64,000 nt of DNA from Chitinophaga filiformis. GTDB taxonomy: Bacteria; Bacteroidota; Bacteroidia; Chitinophagales; Chitinophagaceae. How positions within the stretch are numbered: the stretch's first letter is position 1; the number at the start of each line of letters is the position of its first letter. This document shows, one piece after another, positions 35,678 through 45,148 of the stretch. The notes under the pieces are model-generated. The model made no database searches, was not told the DNA's origin, and worked only from the letters and a program-made list of their open reading frames with translations. Both the position numbers and the translations under genes were made by a program. The stretch lies in the NCBI RefSeq assembly GCF_023100805.1, contig NZ_CP095855.1, forward strand, positions 1,116,001 to 1,180,000. The letters are read 5' to 3'.

Positions 35678-36679
35678 GTGAAAGCAGGTATTATCGGTAG
35701 CGGCAGTTGGGCAACAGCGTTGGCCAAGATTTTAACGGATAATGGGAACAGGATCTCCTGGTGGATCAGGAATGAAGATACGATCCGTTATATGCAGCTG
35801 CGTCATCATAACAGGCATTATCTCACTTCAGTATATTTTGATACCACTTTGGTAGACCTGAGCAGCAACCTGGAACAGGTCGTTGCCGCCAGTGATGTAC
35901 TGGTGCTGGCAGTACCTTCTGCTTTCCTGGAAGAAGTGATGCTGCAGTTGTCGCCGGAGGCGCTGAAAGGTAAGAAGATCGTTTCCGCGGTAAAAGGACT
36001 GGTGCCGGGCAGCAACCTGTTGATCAATGATTACCTGTCTGAAATGTTCGATTTTCCACTGGAGCAGTACTTTGCGATCACGGGCCCTTGTCATGCGGAA
36101 GAAGTAGCGAATGAAAAGCTGTCTTACCTGACCTTTTCCGGGCAGCAGGAAAAGTCAGCACAGGGCATAGCAGATATGTTCACCAACAGTTACCTGCAGA
36201 CAATCGTGAACCGTGATGTGATCGGTGTGCAGCTGGCGGCAGTGCTGAAGAATATTTATGCAATGGGCGCAGGTATTGCCCATGGCCTGGAATACGGAGA
36301 CAATTTCCTGAGTGTATATATCACCAACTGCTTCCGGGAAATGCAGCAGTTCCTCGATGCCTATGGCAAAGACCATACAGAAGCAGGCACCCATAATTAT
36401 AACGCGAGCGCTTATCTGGGCGATCTGTTGGTAACCTGTTATTCCCTCCACAGCCGTAACCGCACTTTCGGCAATATGATCGGTAAAGGGTATTCTGTAA
36501 AAGCGGCCCAACTGGAATTAAATATGGTGGCCGAAGGATATTATGCCAGCAAGTGTTTATTTGAAATGAACATGGAGGTCGGCGCCTATATGCCTGTGGC
36601 TCAGGCAGTTTATACAATGCTATGGCAACATTTAAATCCACGGGAGGTCTTCCTCTCCCTGGAGAAGGGATTTATTTAA
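35678..36679 (+). CDS. gpsA: Glycerol-3-phosphate dehydrogenase [NAD(P)+]
   Basis: I place the start at GTG 35678, directly before KAGIIGSGSWATALAKIL, where the Rossmann fold begins (about 333 residues, the family size); the frame is open to an ATG at 35627. The nucleotide motif GSGSWA is followed by FAITGPCHAEEVA and the catalytic-Lys segment QLAAVLKNIYAMGAGIAHGL, then TCYSLHSRNRTFGNMIG near the substrate phosphate. The enzyme reduces dihydroxyacetone phosphate to sn-glycerol 3-phosphate for phospholipid synthesis in the cytoplasm. Confidence 0.95.
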   Translation: MKAGIIGSGSWATALAKILTDNGNRISWWIRNEDTIRYMQLRHHNRHYLTSVYFDTTLVDLSSNLEQVVAASDVLVLAVPSAFLEEVMLQLSPEALKGKKIVSAVKGLVPGSNLLINDYLSEMFDFPLEQYFAITGPCHAEEVANEKLSYLTFSGQQEKSAQGIADMFTNSYLQTIVNRDVIGVQLAAVLKNIYAMGAGIAHGLEYGDNFLSVYITNCFREMQQFLDAYGKDHTEAGTHNYNASAYLGDLLVTCYSLHSRNRTFGNMIGKGYSVKAAQLELNMVAEGYYASKCLFEMNMEVGAYMPVAQAVYTMLWQHLNPREVFLSLEKGFI

Positions 36680-36769
36680 CTGATTGTTAACTCTTTGTTA
36701 AAGCCTCGATAAGATTGGATTGTAACCTTCGCAGCAGATTTATCAACTTACTAAAACCGATATTCTGCT

Positions 36770-39700
36770 ATGACCGCAACCAGTCTGCGCCTGAAGACAT
36801 TTCTTGCAGGTATTTTCCTCCTTTTATTTTCCTTTGGTGCGATGGCCCAGCAGGTCATCACCGGGAAAGTAATATCCGGAGATGACCGTCAACCATTACC
36901 TGGCGCCACTATTCAAGTTAAAGGGGGGAACAAGAAAACAATTACAGACAATGCCGGCAATTTCAGCCTCTCCGCCGGCAATGAAGACATCCTTATTATC
37001 AGCAGTATTGGCTTCACTACGCAGGAAGTAAAAGGTAGCGCTGCGGCCAGTATCGTACTGGCTACAGATACCAGGGGCCTGGGGGAGGTTGTTGTAACCG
37101 CCCTGGGCATCAAAAAAGAACGTAAAAAGCTGGGATACGCCTTACAGGAAGTGAAAGGTGAAGACCTGACCGTGGCCAGAGAATCCAATGTCGTGAACCA
37201 GCTGGCCGGCAAAGTGGCTGGTGTAACGGTGATCGGCAGCCCGTCGGGAGTAGGCGGCTCGGCAAGGGTATCCATCCGTGGCGAGCGTTCGGTAGATTTG
37301 AATAAGAACCAGCCGCTGTACGTAGTGGATGGCGTTCCTATCAGCAATGCCATTAACGGTGGATCTGGCAGTAACAATACCGAAGTGGATTTCGGTAATG
37401 GCGCCAGCTTTATCAATCCTGATGATGTGGAAAGCATGAGCGTACTGAAAGGCCCTGCCGCTGCTGCGTTGTACGGTTCTCGTGCCGCAAACGGTGTTGT
37501 AATGATCAAAACCAAATCGGGCCGTAAACAGAAAGGGCTGGGTGTGGAAGTGAACAGTAACGTTACTTTTGAATCGGCCTTAAAGCTACCTGAGTATCAG
37601 AAGACATATGGCCAGGGTAATGCCAGCGGTAAGGATTTTGCCTTCGTAAACGGCGCTGGTGCTGGTGCATCCGATGGTACTGACGAAGGCTGGGGACCAG
37701 CATTCAAAGGACAGCTCTTCCCGCAGTTCAATTCTCCCCGTACCCTGAATGGTCAACCCATTCCTTTTACCGGTGGTGATATGAATGCGCCGGCAGGTAG
37801 CGCGATCACGCCTTCCAAATGGGAGCCTGACAATGATAACCTGAAGAACTTCCTGCAAACCGGCAATACTATTACCAATAATGTAGCCCTGGTAGGCGGT
37901 AATGATAACGGTGATTTCCGTCTGAGTTATACCAACCTGCATCAGAAGGGTATCGTACCAAATACTGGTCTTGACAGGCATACCACCAGTTTCTCTGCAG
38001 GTTATCACCTGACGCCAAAGTTCACCGCAAGGGCTTTTGTAAGTTATATCAAAGGAGAAAGCGATAACCGTCCTTCTATCAGCTATGGTACAGAAAGCAT
38101 CATGTACCTGTTCAACTGCTGGTTGCCCGCCTCAGTGCGTGTAAGCGATCTGAAACGCCTCTGGCAGCGTGGCCTGGAAGGCAAGCAGCAGTACAACTGG
38201 AACTACAATTATCACGATAACCCATATTTCACCGTTTACCAGAATACCAATGGTCAGTATTATGACCGTATCATCGGGAATATCATCTTAAGATACGACC
38301 TGACTAACTGGCTGAACCTGCAGGTACGTACTGCTACAGACTGGAGCAGCGAGCGAAGGGAATACCGCAGGGCATTCAGTACCCAGCGTTTCCCATTTGG
38401 TGAGTACCGCGAGGTGAACATCATTAACCAGGAGCGTAACACAGATTTCCTGTTCACGGCGGATAAGGAGATCAACAGTAACTTCTCTGTGAATGCCACT
38501 TTGGGTGGTAACCAGATGCGCCAGACTTCCCGCTTCAATGAAGACGTAGCAGGACAATTGAATCTTCCTGGTATCTATCGTCTGACCAACGCCAGGATTG
38601 CACTGGTCAATAACCAGAACAATGTTGGTAAACGCATCAACAGTTTCTATGGATCAGCAGGTGTTTCCTATAAGAACAGGTTGTTCCTGGACGTAACCGG
38701 CCGTAACGACTGGAGTAGCGCCCTGACCCTGCCGGAAGATCTGAAGGCTTTCGGTGATGAGCAGAATTCTTATTTCTATTCTTCTGTAGCATTGAGCGGT
38801 ATTATCAGTGATATGGTAAAACTGCCGGCTGTGATCAGCTTTGCTAAATTAAGGGCCAGCTTTGCGCAGGTGGGTAATGACACCGATCCTTTTGCATTTA
38901 CACAAACCTTCAACCGTAGCGATCCGTATGGCGCATACCAGGTATATGAAGAGACTAACCGTTTATCTAACCTGAATCTGAAACCAGAGATCAGTTCTGC
39001 ATTTGAATTTGGTGCAGATATCCGCTTCCTGCACAACAGGATCGGTTTGGATGTGACCTATTATCAAAGTAATACAAAGAACCAGATCCTCAATATTCCG
39101 CTGTCTAATACCAGCGGTTACGAAAGACGTGTGATCAATGCCGGTTCTATCCGTAACAATGGCTGGGAAGTGATGCTGAACGTTACACCTGTGAAGACCA
39201 AAGACTTCGCCTGGGATGCTTACGTGAACTTCTCTGCTAACCGTAGTAAAGTCATTGAACTGACTGATGGTCTGAAGAACTATGTAATGGCAGACAGGAG
39301 CGTATCTGTAGAAGCGAGGGTAGGAGAGCGTATGGGAGATCTCTATGGTATTGGTTTCGCAAGAGTCCAAAGCTCAGATCCGAAGGCAGCGTATTATGAT
39401 CCAAGCGGTAAGTTCACCGGTCAGATGGTATTCGCGGCAAATGGTCGCCCGGTAGCTACTACGGAAAGGATCAGGTTAGGTAACTATAACCCCGATTGGT
39501 TAATGGGTGTTGGCAATAGTTTCACTTACAAAGGTGTAAAACTGAGTGCGCTGTTCGATATCCGTCACGGTGGTAAGCTGTATTCCCATACACAGACAGT
39601 AGGTCGTGAAGGGGGGATCATTAAAGAGACGCTGGAAGGCCGGGCAGACGGTTACGACATGAGTAAGCCGGGTAATGGCGTAATTGGTAATGGCGTAGTA

Positions 39701-40051
39701 CAGACTGCAGATGGTGCTTTCGTTCAGAATACTACCAAGGTGGGTGTGCGCGAATGGCACAGTGCCTGGACCGGAGGCCGTAATATAGCCGAGGGAGTAA
39801 TGTACGATGCTTCTTTTGTGAAGCTGCGTGAATTGCAGATCGGTTATTCTTTCCCGGGTTCTTTCAAAAAGGGGATCATTAAAGGTATGAACGTATCGCT
39901 GGTGGGCCGTAATCTCTTCCTGTGGGATAACGTACCACACGTAGATCCTGAGGTAATGTCCTATTCCGGAGGAACTGCATTGCCAGGTATTGAATACATG
40001 AGTTTACCGAGCAGCCGTAGTTATGGTGTGAACCTGAGCTTCAAATTATGA
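36770..40051 (+). CDS. SusC/RagA-type TonB-linked outer-membrane protein (first)
   Basis: A 1093-residue protein with a signal peptide (about 1-27), a carboxypeptidase-D-like domain (QVITGKVISGDDRQPLPGATIQVKG, about 28-105), a plug domain (GEVVVTALGIKKERKKLGYA through SRAANGVVMIKTK, about 108-250) and a 22-stranded barrel ending YGVNLSFKL with the typical aromatic-hydrophobic C-terminal end. It imports a large ligand with TonB energy together with the SusD-like lipoprotein that follows 22 bases later. It has no N-terminal STN domain and no adjacent ECF/FecR pair, so it is regulated differently from the second receptor. The ligand cannot be read from the sequence. Confidence 0.96.
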   Translation: MTATSLRLKTFLAGIFLLLFSFGAMAQQVITGKVISGDDRQPLPGATIQVKGGNKKTITDNAGNFSLSAGNEDILIISSIGFTTQEVKGSAAASIVLATDTRGLGEVVVTALGIKKERKKLGYALQEVKGEDLTVARESNVVNQLAGKVAGVTVIGSPSGVGGSARVSIRGERSVDLNKNQPLYVVDGVPISNAINGGSGSNNTEVDFGNGASFINPDDVESMSVLKGPAAAALYGSRAANGVVMIKTKSGRKQKGLGVEVNSNVTFESALKLPEYQKTYGQGNASGKDFAFVNGAGAGASDGTDEGWGPAFKGQLFPQFNSPRTLNGQPIPFTGGDMNAPAGSAITPSKWEPDNDNLKNFLQTGNTITNNVALVGGNDNGDFRLSYTNLHQKGIVPNTGLDRHTTSFSAGYHLTPKFTARAFVSYIKGESDNRPSISYGTESIMYLFNCWLPASVRVSDLKRLWQRGLEGKQQYNWNYNYHDNPYFTVYQNTNGQYYDRIIGNIILRYDLTNWLNLQVRTATDWSSERREYRRAFSTQRFPFGEYREVNIINQERNTDFLFTADKEINSNFSVNATLGGNQMRQTSRFNEDVAGQLNLPGIYRLTNARIALVNNQNNVGKRINSFYGSAGVSYKNRLFLDVTGRNDWSSALTLPEDLKAFGDEQNSYFYSSVALSGIISDMVKLPAVISFAKLRASFAQVGNDTDPFAFTQTFNRSDPYGAYQVYEETNRLSNLNLKPEISSAFEFGADIRFLHNRIGLDVTYYQSNTKNQILNIPLSNTSGYERRVINAGSIRNNGWEVMLNVTPVKTKDFAWDAYVNFSANRSKVIELTDGLKNYVMADRSVSVEARVGERMGDLYGIGFARVQSSDPKAAYYDPSGKFTGQMVFAANGRPVATTERIRLGNYNPDWLMGVGNSFTYKGVKLSALFDIRHGGKLYSHTQTVGREGGIIKETLEGRADGYDMSKPGNGVIGNGVVQTADGAFVQNTTKVGVREWHSAWTGGRNIAEGVMYDASFVKLRELQIGYSFPGSFKKGIIKGMNVSLVGRNLFLWDNVPHVDPEVMSYSGGTALPGIEYMSLPSSRSYGVNLSFKL

Positions 40052-40073
40052 TGATCATCCAAAACAAGCAATT

Positions 40074-41588
40074 ATGAAATTCTTAAAGATATTTTTACTG
40101 GCCGGCCTTTTATCTGCCTGCACGCATGATTTCAGTGAGACGAACACGAACGAGAACAGCCCCACTAACGTAACGCCGGACCTGCTGCTGAGTGGTGTGA
40201 TCAGGAATATGATGAATCAGCAGGTGAACTCCGCCTGGGGCATTGGTAATATCGTTGCGCAGCATCATGCGAAGATCCAGTTTGTGAATGAAGACCGTTA
40301 TCTCTGGGGAGAACAGAATGGTACCTGGGACGCGGTGTATAATAACTATCGTAACCTGCAGAACATCTTTACGGCGGTAGGTACTGACTCCACAAACCCT
40401 TACCTGGGCGTTGCCCTGGTGCTGAAGTCCTGGATGTTTGCCCAGGTAACAGATGCTTATGGTGATGTGCCTTTTTCACAGGCAGGAAGGGCAAAACTGG
40501 AAGGCATTTATCAGCCGGAGTATGACAAGCAGGAAGACATCTATGCAGGTATCCTGAAAGACCTGAAGCTGGCCAATACTGTGCTGGCAAAGGCCACACC
40601 TAACCTGGAGGGAGATGTCCTGTATGGTGGTGGCGCTAATGCAATCGCGAAATGGCGTAAACTGGCAAACACACTACGCTTGCGCTACCTGCTGCGTTTG
40701 TCAAAGCAGAAGGATGTAAGTACGGAAATGGCCGGTATTGTTGCTGATCCTGCTACCTATCCTGTATTTACCGGGAATGAAGACAATGCGGAATTGAAAT
40801 ACCTCTCCGCAGCGCCTAACCAATGGCCGATGTATACTGCCCGTGTAGGTTCATTTGATGAGTTCAGGGTAAGTAAGACCTTGGTTGACCGTCTGACAGC
40901 ATTGGGCGATACCCGTCTGAAAGTGTTTGGCCGTCCTACGCAGAAATCAGTTGCAGAGGGTAATCCGGTAATTGCCGGTATTCCTAACGGACTGAGCGAC
41001 GCTGACGCGTTGAACTATAACGGTGGTGTACAAAGCGTCTCAAGGGTGGGTTATACCTTTGCCTGCCTGGTATGTAATGACATTGGCCAGGCTCCACCAG
41101 ACCCCGCAGCGCCAAGAGCCTTACTCATGACCTATGCTGAGTTGCAGTTTACACTGGCAGAAGCAAGAGAGCGTAATATGATAAATACCGGAGATGCTGC
41201 TACTTATTACGCCAATGGTATTACTGCTAACTTCAATTACTGGAAGAGCATCGTGCCATCTCAATATGGCATTGATGTGACCATGCCTGCCAACTACCTG
41301 ACGCAGGCGGCTGTAGCCTATACCGGCAGTCAGGCGGAGAAACTGGCCAAGATCGCATTGCAGAAATGGATCGCTTATTACTTCAACGGGCTGGAAGCAT
41401 GGTTTGACTGGAGACGGACGGGGATGCCGGAAATTGTTCCGGGACCTTCCAACCTGAATAATGGCAAGGTGCCTGTAAGATTTATTTATCCTCAGAAAGA
41501 GCAATCATTGAATGGCACTAACCGTACCAAAGCCGTTGAACGGCAGGGTGCGGATGACCAGAACACGCGCCCGTGGATCGCGAAATGA
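40074..41588 (+). CDS. SusD/RagB-family nutrient-binding lipoprotein (first)
   Basis: A 504-residue lipoprotein (signal ending LAGLLSAC, Cys16) with TPR-like helices of the SusD group: YNNYRNLQNIFTAV, SWMFAQVTDAYGDVPFSQA and the C-terminal QKWIAYYFNGLEAWFDWRRTG. It caps the SusC barrel at the cell surface and binds the ligand. It closes the two-gene unit, and a strong terminator follows at 41604-41635. Confidence 0.95.
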   Translation: MKFLKIFLLAGLLSACTHDFSETNTNENSPTNVTPDLLLSGVIRNMMNQQVNSAWGIGNIVAQHHAKIQFVNEDRYLWGEQNGTWDAVYNNYRNLQNIFTAVGTDSTNPYLGVALVLKSWMFAQVTDAYGDVPFSQAGRAKLEGIYQPEYDKQEDIYAGILKDLKLANTVLAKATPNLEGDVLYGGGANAIAKWRKLANTLRLRYLLRLSKQKDVSTEMAGIVADPATYPVFTGNEDNAELKYLSAAPNQWPMYTARVGSFDEFRVSKTLVDRLTALGDTRLKVFGRPTQKSVAEGNPVIAGIPNGLSDADALNYNGGVQSVSRVGYTFACLVCNDIGQAPPDPAAPRALLMTYAELQFTLAEARERNMINTGDAATYYANGITANFNYWKSIVPSQYGIDVTMPANYLTQAAVAYTGSQAEKLAKIALQKWIAYYFNGLEAWFDWRRTGMPEIVPGPSNLNNGKVPVRFIYPQKEQSLNGTNRTKAVERQGADDQNTRPWIAK

Positions 41589-41603
41589 TTTCTTTTTGCA
41601 TTG

Positions 41604-41635
41604 TCCGGCCGTTCACTTGTTAGTGAGCGGCCGGA
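41604..41635. terminator. Terminator between SusD and the convergent helicase gene
   Basis: TCCGGCCGTTCACT (41604-41617) pairs with 41622-41635 over 14 bp with one G-U pair and a TGTT loop, followed by seven T on the plus strand. Confidence 0.9.
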
Positions 41636-41639
41636 TTTT

Positions 41640-42950
41640 TTATTTCGCTACGTCGATCTTGACTTTTTTATTCTTGATCTTTTCTTTCTGGATGAGTGCA
41701 AGCGTGTGAGCGGCCTTGCTTTTACGGATGGCTACGAAGGAGAAGAAGTCTTTTACTTCAATGAGGCCCACATCTTCTTTTTTTAGCTGTCCTCTGTTGG
41801 TGAGGAAGCCGACGATGTCAACCTTGTTCACTTTGTCCTTTTTGCCGGCGCCGATGAAGAAGGTGGTCCATTTTGGTTTTTCCGGCAGTTCGTAATTGTC
41901 TTCCAGTGTAATTTTTGTTACTTCTTCTTCTACATAGGCCGGCATTTTTTCATCTGGTCCGATGATCAGGATAGCGGTACCACTGGCGTCCATTCTGGCG
42001 GTACGGCCATTACGGTGGGTATATGTCTCAGCTGTATGTGGCAGGTGGTAATGGACAATATACCTGATGTTCGGAATGTCCAGTCCGCGGGCGGCCAGGT
42101 CAGTAGTGACAAGTATATTCGAAGTGCCGTTCCGGAACTTGCACAATGCAGCGTCTCTTTCCTGTTGTTCCATGGCGCCGTGGTAGAATACTGTTGTCAG
42201 GCCTTTGTCTTTCAACAGGCCATTTGTCCGTTCAACTGCTTCTCTGTGGTTACAGAAGACGATCGTTGAACGGTTGCCCAGGTGGCAGATGAGCCTGAAC
42301 AGGGTGTCTATTTTATCCTTGTCTTCGCTCTCTACATATTGAATAGCCAGTGCTTCAGACTTTTCTTCTGTCAGGAAGTTCAGTTTTACCGGATCTTGTA
42401 GTCCAACAAAATCGGGAATGTCTACCGTTTCTGTAGCTGAGGTCAGGATACGTTTTTTCAGGTTGGGCAAGGATTCGATGATGAATTCGATCTCTTCCTG
42501 GAAGCCGAGCTCCAGTGATTTGTCAAATTCATCCAATACCAAAGTTGTGATACCAGCTGTTTTGATATTTTCCCTGCGGATGTGATCCCCCAGTCTGCCC
42601 GGCGTACCCACTATCAATGCAGGCGCCTCGAGGAGGTTGTTTTCTTCAGTTTCTCTCAGATGTCCGCCATAACAGCAGGTTACTTTGTACCCTGTGCTCA
42701 TGGTCTTCCAGACTTTTTCGATCTGTATGGCCAGTTCGCGGGAAGGAGCGATGACGAGTGCCTGGGTGCCGGGCGTATTTTTATCGAGGCCTTCCAGTAC
42801 GGGGAGGAGGAAACCAAGGGTTTTTCCAGAGCCGGTATTGGAAAGGAGAATTACGTTGTCAGCCTGTTGATTGGCTTCAATACTCGCGAGCTGCATTTCG
42901 TTGAGCGCGTCGATTTTGAAGGCGGAGAGTATGTTAGCGTATTTTTGCAT
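41640..42950 (-). CDS. DEAD-box-family RNA helicase, DbpA-like, with DEFD motif
   Basis: A 436-residue helicase with motif I SNTGSGKT, Ia PSRELAIQ, motif II LDEFD (not DEAD), motif III TSAT, and the C-terminal RecA domain with VTTDLAARGLDIPNI and HRNGRTARM. The tail (about 360-436, WTTFFIGAGKKDKVNKVDIVG onward) matches the DbpA RNA-binding domain that docks on 23S rRNA hairpin 92, so a role in large-subunit assembly is likely. The Ala-to-Phe change in motif II keeps both acidic residues and should keep ATPase activity. It is transcribed alone. Confidence 0.92.
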   Translation of the reverse strand: MQKYANILSAFKIDALNEMQLASIEANQQADNVILLSNTGSGKTLGFLLPVLEGLDKNTPGTQALVIAPSRELAIQIEKVWKTMSTGYKVTCCYGGHLRETEENNLLEAPALIVGTPGRLGDHIRRENIKTAGITTLVLDEFDKSLELGFQEEIEFIIESLPNLKKRILTSATETVDIPDFVGLQDPVKLNFLTEEKSEALAIQYVESEDKDKIDTLFRLICHLGNRSTIVFCNHREAVERTNGLLKDKGLTTVFYHGAMEQQERDAALCKFRNGTSNILVTTDLAARGLDIPNIRYIVHYHLPHTAETYTHRNGRTARMDASGTAILIIGPDEKMPAYVEEEVTKITLEDNYELPEKPKWTTFFIGAGKKDKVNKVDIVGFLTNRGQLKKEDVGLIEVKDFFSFVAIRKSKAAHTLALIQKEKIKNKKVKIDVAK

Positions 42951-43007
42951 TGGGGCAAAAGTACGGAATTCTTCGGGGAGAGATGAGATTGACGGGTTTC
43001 CGTGTTA

Positions 43008-44153
43008 TCAGTGGATATGTAAAACGCCATTTTTATAGTAAGATTCCGCTCCGGTAGTTAACTTAATTGCGTCGAGAAACTCCTGGATGGGCTCTGATTT
43101 CAGTATAGTTCCTGTAAAGCGTTTTTCAGCTATTTCCTGGTTGTCGATTACCACCTGTACTCCATACCAGCGGGGTAACACCTTAGTAATTTCTTTCATG
43201 GGAATATTATCCAGCTTATATCGTCCCCTGATCCAGAGCAACTCATTTTCATTTAAAGCGGATACCGTAGCTCCTTCCGTTTCGATATAGGTAATAGCCT
43301 GGCCCGGTCGAAGGATTGTCTTTTTATCAGCAGATTCGAAAGAAACAGCGCCGTCTACCAGGGAAACTCTTACTGTCCCTGAGTCGTAGGTGTTCACATT
43401 AAATGTAGTGCCCAGTACATGTACACTGCCGTTGCGGGTGTGAAGTATAAAAGGTCGGTTAGGATCTTTGGCAACTTGCAGGTAAGCTTCTCCGTCCACG
43501 GTAATCTCTCTGGTGTTGCCGGTAAAATTGAATGGGAATTTAAGACTTGTAGCACTGTTTAGAAACACGAGGGTGCCATCAGATAACTTGATGTGATAAT
43601 CCATGCCTGGAGGTATCCATAGGTTATTTACCTGTTCTTCTGATGCTGTATTGCCATTGATGGTATATGTCAGTGCCTTGTTGGTATTGTTGAGTTGAGT
43701 GCCACTATTCAGCGTAATACTGTTTTGTTTGGTTGAGAGATCTATTATTTCTCCGTTTGACAATTGCAGTTGAAGAGTTCTGTTAAACGTCAATTTGGGC
43801 ACTGAACTTGATCTGCCGGATTGGTTTATAAAAAGAGGATATACAAAGAATATAAGTAGTACCACAGTCGCTGCTACAGAAAGGGCACTATAGGTAATCC
43901 ATCTCTTTTTACGAAGTTGTTTTCTTCGTATCAGTTCATCCTCTATTAAAGCGAAAGCGGCTTCACTGTTTATTTGCTTTATGGCAGGCTGATCTAACCA
44001 GCTAGTGTATTCCAGTTCGAGCTTATCTAATTCGGCTTGTAGTTCCGGATACTCTTTTAATGCATTTTGAAGGTGTTGCTCATCAGTTTCGCTAATAACC
44101 CCCATCACCTTTTCATTCATCAGTTGATGAATATGGTCCCTGTCTAATTCCAT
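43008..44153 (-). CDS. FecR-family anti-sigma factor
   Basis: A 381-residue protein with a cytoplasmic N-terminal domain (1-85), one membrane segment (about 86-108, TYSALSVAATVVLLIFFVYPL), a periplasmic FecR domain (WIPPGMDYHIKLSDGTLVFLNS, EITVDGEAYLQVAKDPNRPF, VLGTTFNVNTYDSGTVRVSLV) and a C-terminal STN-like DUF4974 domain (about 310-381). It holds the adjacent sigma factor until the STN domain of the SusC receptor at 45149 signals ligand binding. It follows the sigma gene by 66 bases on the same strand. Confidence 0.96.
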   Translation of the reverse strand: MELDRDHIHQLMNEKVMGVISETDEQHLQNALKEYPELQAELDKLELEYTSWLDQPAIKQINSEAAFALIEDELIRRKQLRKKRWITYSALSVAATVVLLIFFVYPLFINQSGRSSSVPKLTFNRTLQLQLSNGEIIDLSTKQNSITLNSGTQLNNTNKALTYTINGNTASEEQVNNLWIPPGMDYHIKLSDGTLVFLNSATSLKFPFNFTGNTREITVDGEAYLQVAKDPNRPFILHTRNGSVHVLGTTFNVNTYDSGTVRVSLVDGAVSFESADKKTILRPGQAITYIETEGATVSALNENELLWIRGRYKLDNIPMKEITKVLPRWYGVQVVIDNQEIAEKRFTGTILKSEPIQEFLDAIKLTTGAESYYKNGVLHIH

Positions 44154-44219
44154 CGAGTGATTATTAATTCAAGTATAAGAGTATCTTGCTCTCCAAATGG
44201 GTGAGATAATAATATGAGA

Positions 44220-44768
44220 TTATAACAATTTTTCCCGAATTGTTTTAATAGCAGTGGCAAGATGTGTTTTCACTGTATTGTCGCTGAGCCCCATGACATT
44301 GGCTACTTCTTTTCTTTTCAGTCCCTGTAATACGTAGAGTTGGAATGCTTTGCTTCTCTGTGCTGGCATACATTGTAAAATATCGTTCACTTTTTTGTCT
44401 ATCAAATCGTAAATGCTTGGTTCCTGTTCTTCCTCCAGGTGTACGGTTGGCTCTTCCTGAAAGTTAAAGTACTCCTGTATTGTCTTATGCAGGCTTTTCT
44501 GCCGCTTTAAGATCAGCATGCAGTTATATCTTATGGACATGAACAGGTAACCCTTCAGATTTGTATGTATGTTCTTATATCGCTGTTTCTCAAAAAAGTC
44601 GATAAAAAAATCCTGGACTACGTCTTTGGCTTCTTCCAAATTGCCAAGAAGCCGATTTGCTTCAAACAGCAATGGTTTTTCAAAACGCATATATATCGTT
44701 TTGTAAGCCTTTATGTCTCCGGATTTCAGCTCTTTTAACAGCAGTTCTTCATTCGCATCGATGTGCAT
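44220..44768 (-). CDS. ECF-type RNA polymerase sigma factor (SusCD locus)
   Basis: A 182-residue ECF sigma factor with region 2 in IYMRFEKPLLFEANRLL and DVVQDFFIDFFEKQRY, and a region 4 HTH in LKRKEVANVMGLSDNTVKTHLATAIKTIREKLL. It is paired with the FecR gene and divergent from the STN-type SusC gene, the standard trans-envelope signalling arrangement. It should direct polymerase to the SusC promoter in the 380-base intergenic region. Confidence 0.95.
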   Translation of the reverse strand: MHIDANEELLLKELKSGDIKAYKTIYMRFEKPLLFEANRLLGNLEEAKDVVQDFFIDFFEKQRYKNIHTNLKGYLFMSIRYNCMLILKRQKSLHKTIQEYFNFQEEPTVHLEEEQEPSIYDLIDKKVNDILQCMPAQRSKAFQLYVLQGLKRKEVANVMGLSDNTVKTHLATAIKTIREKLL

Positions 44769-45148
44769 GCTGGCTGAAAAGTTCAGGTGTGAAATTAATA
44801 TGGTAAAAGCACGTGTAAACTTAGCCCCCTTTAAGTTAATATCATAGCATTTTCCATTAATTTATTGTTGCGAGTCCTGACATTATGATGCTTTAATTTA
44901 CACAGTTTCTTTGGTTTTTTTTCTTAATAATCAGTTAACATAGCCCGGAGTCCCACATTTTTCAAGGGGTTCAGAGAATAGCCGGCCTCCCTGACAGATT
45001 TTTTTAGCACAACGACTCACCCAATGACTGGTGTTTATAATCATTACGGGTATAAAGGGTATCAGCTATGTCTTACCTAAAATTCATTACCAATAAAACG
45101 TCAGGTGACTGTAGTTGTAATTAACTAACCATTTTTAGTCTTGTCCTT
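44769..45148. promoter_or_regulatory. Divergent control region between sigma factor and SusC
   Basis: 380 AT-rich bases with no gene. It must hold promoters for both arms. AACTTA (44818-44823) and TAAGTT (44832-44837) form a small inverted repeat around GCCCCCTT. I cannot identify a -35/-10 pair with confidence. Confidence 0.45.
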
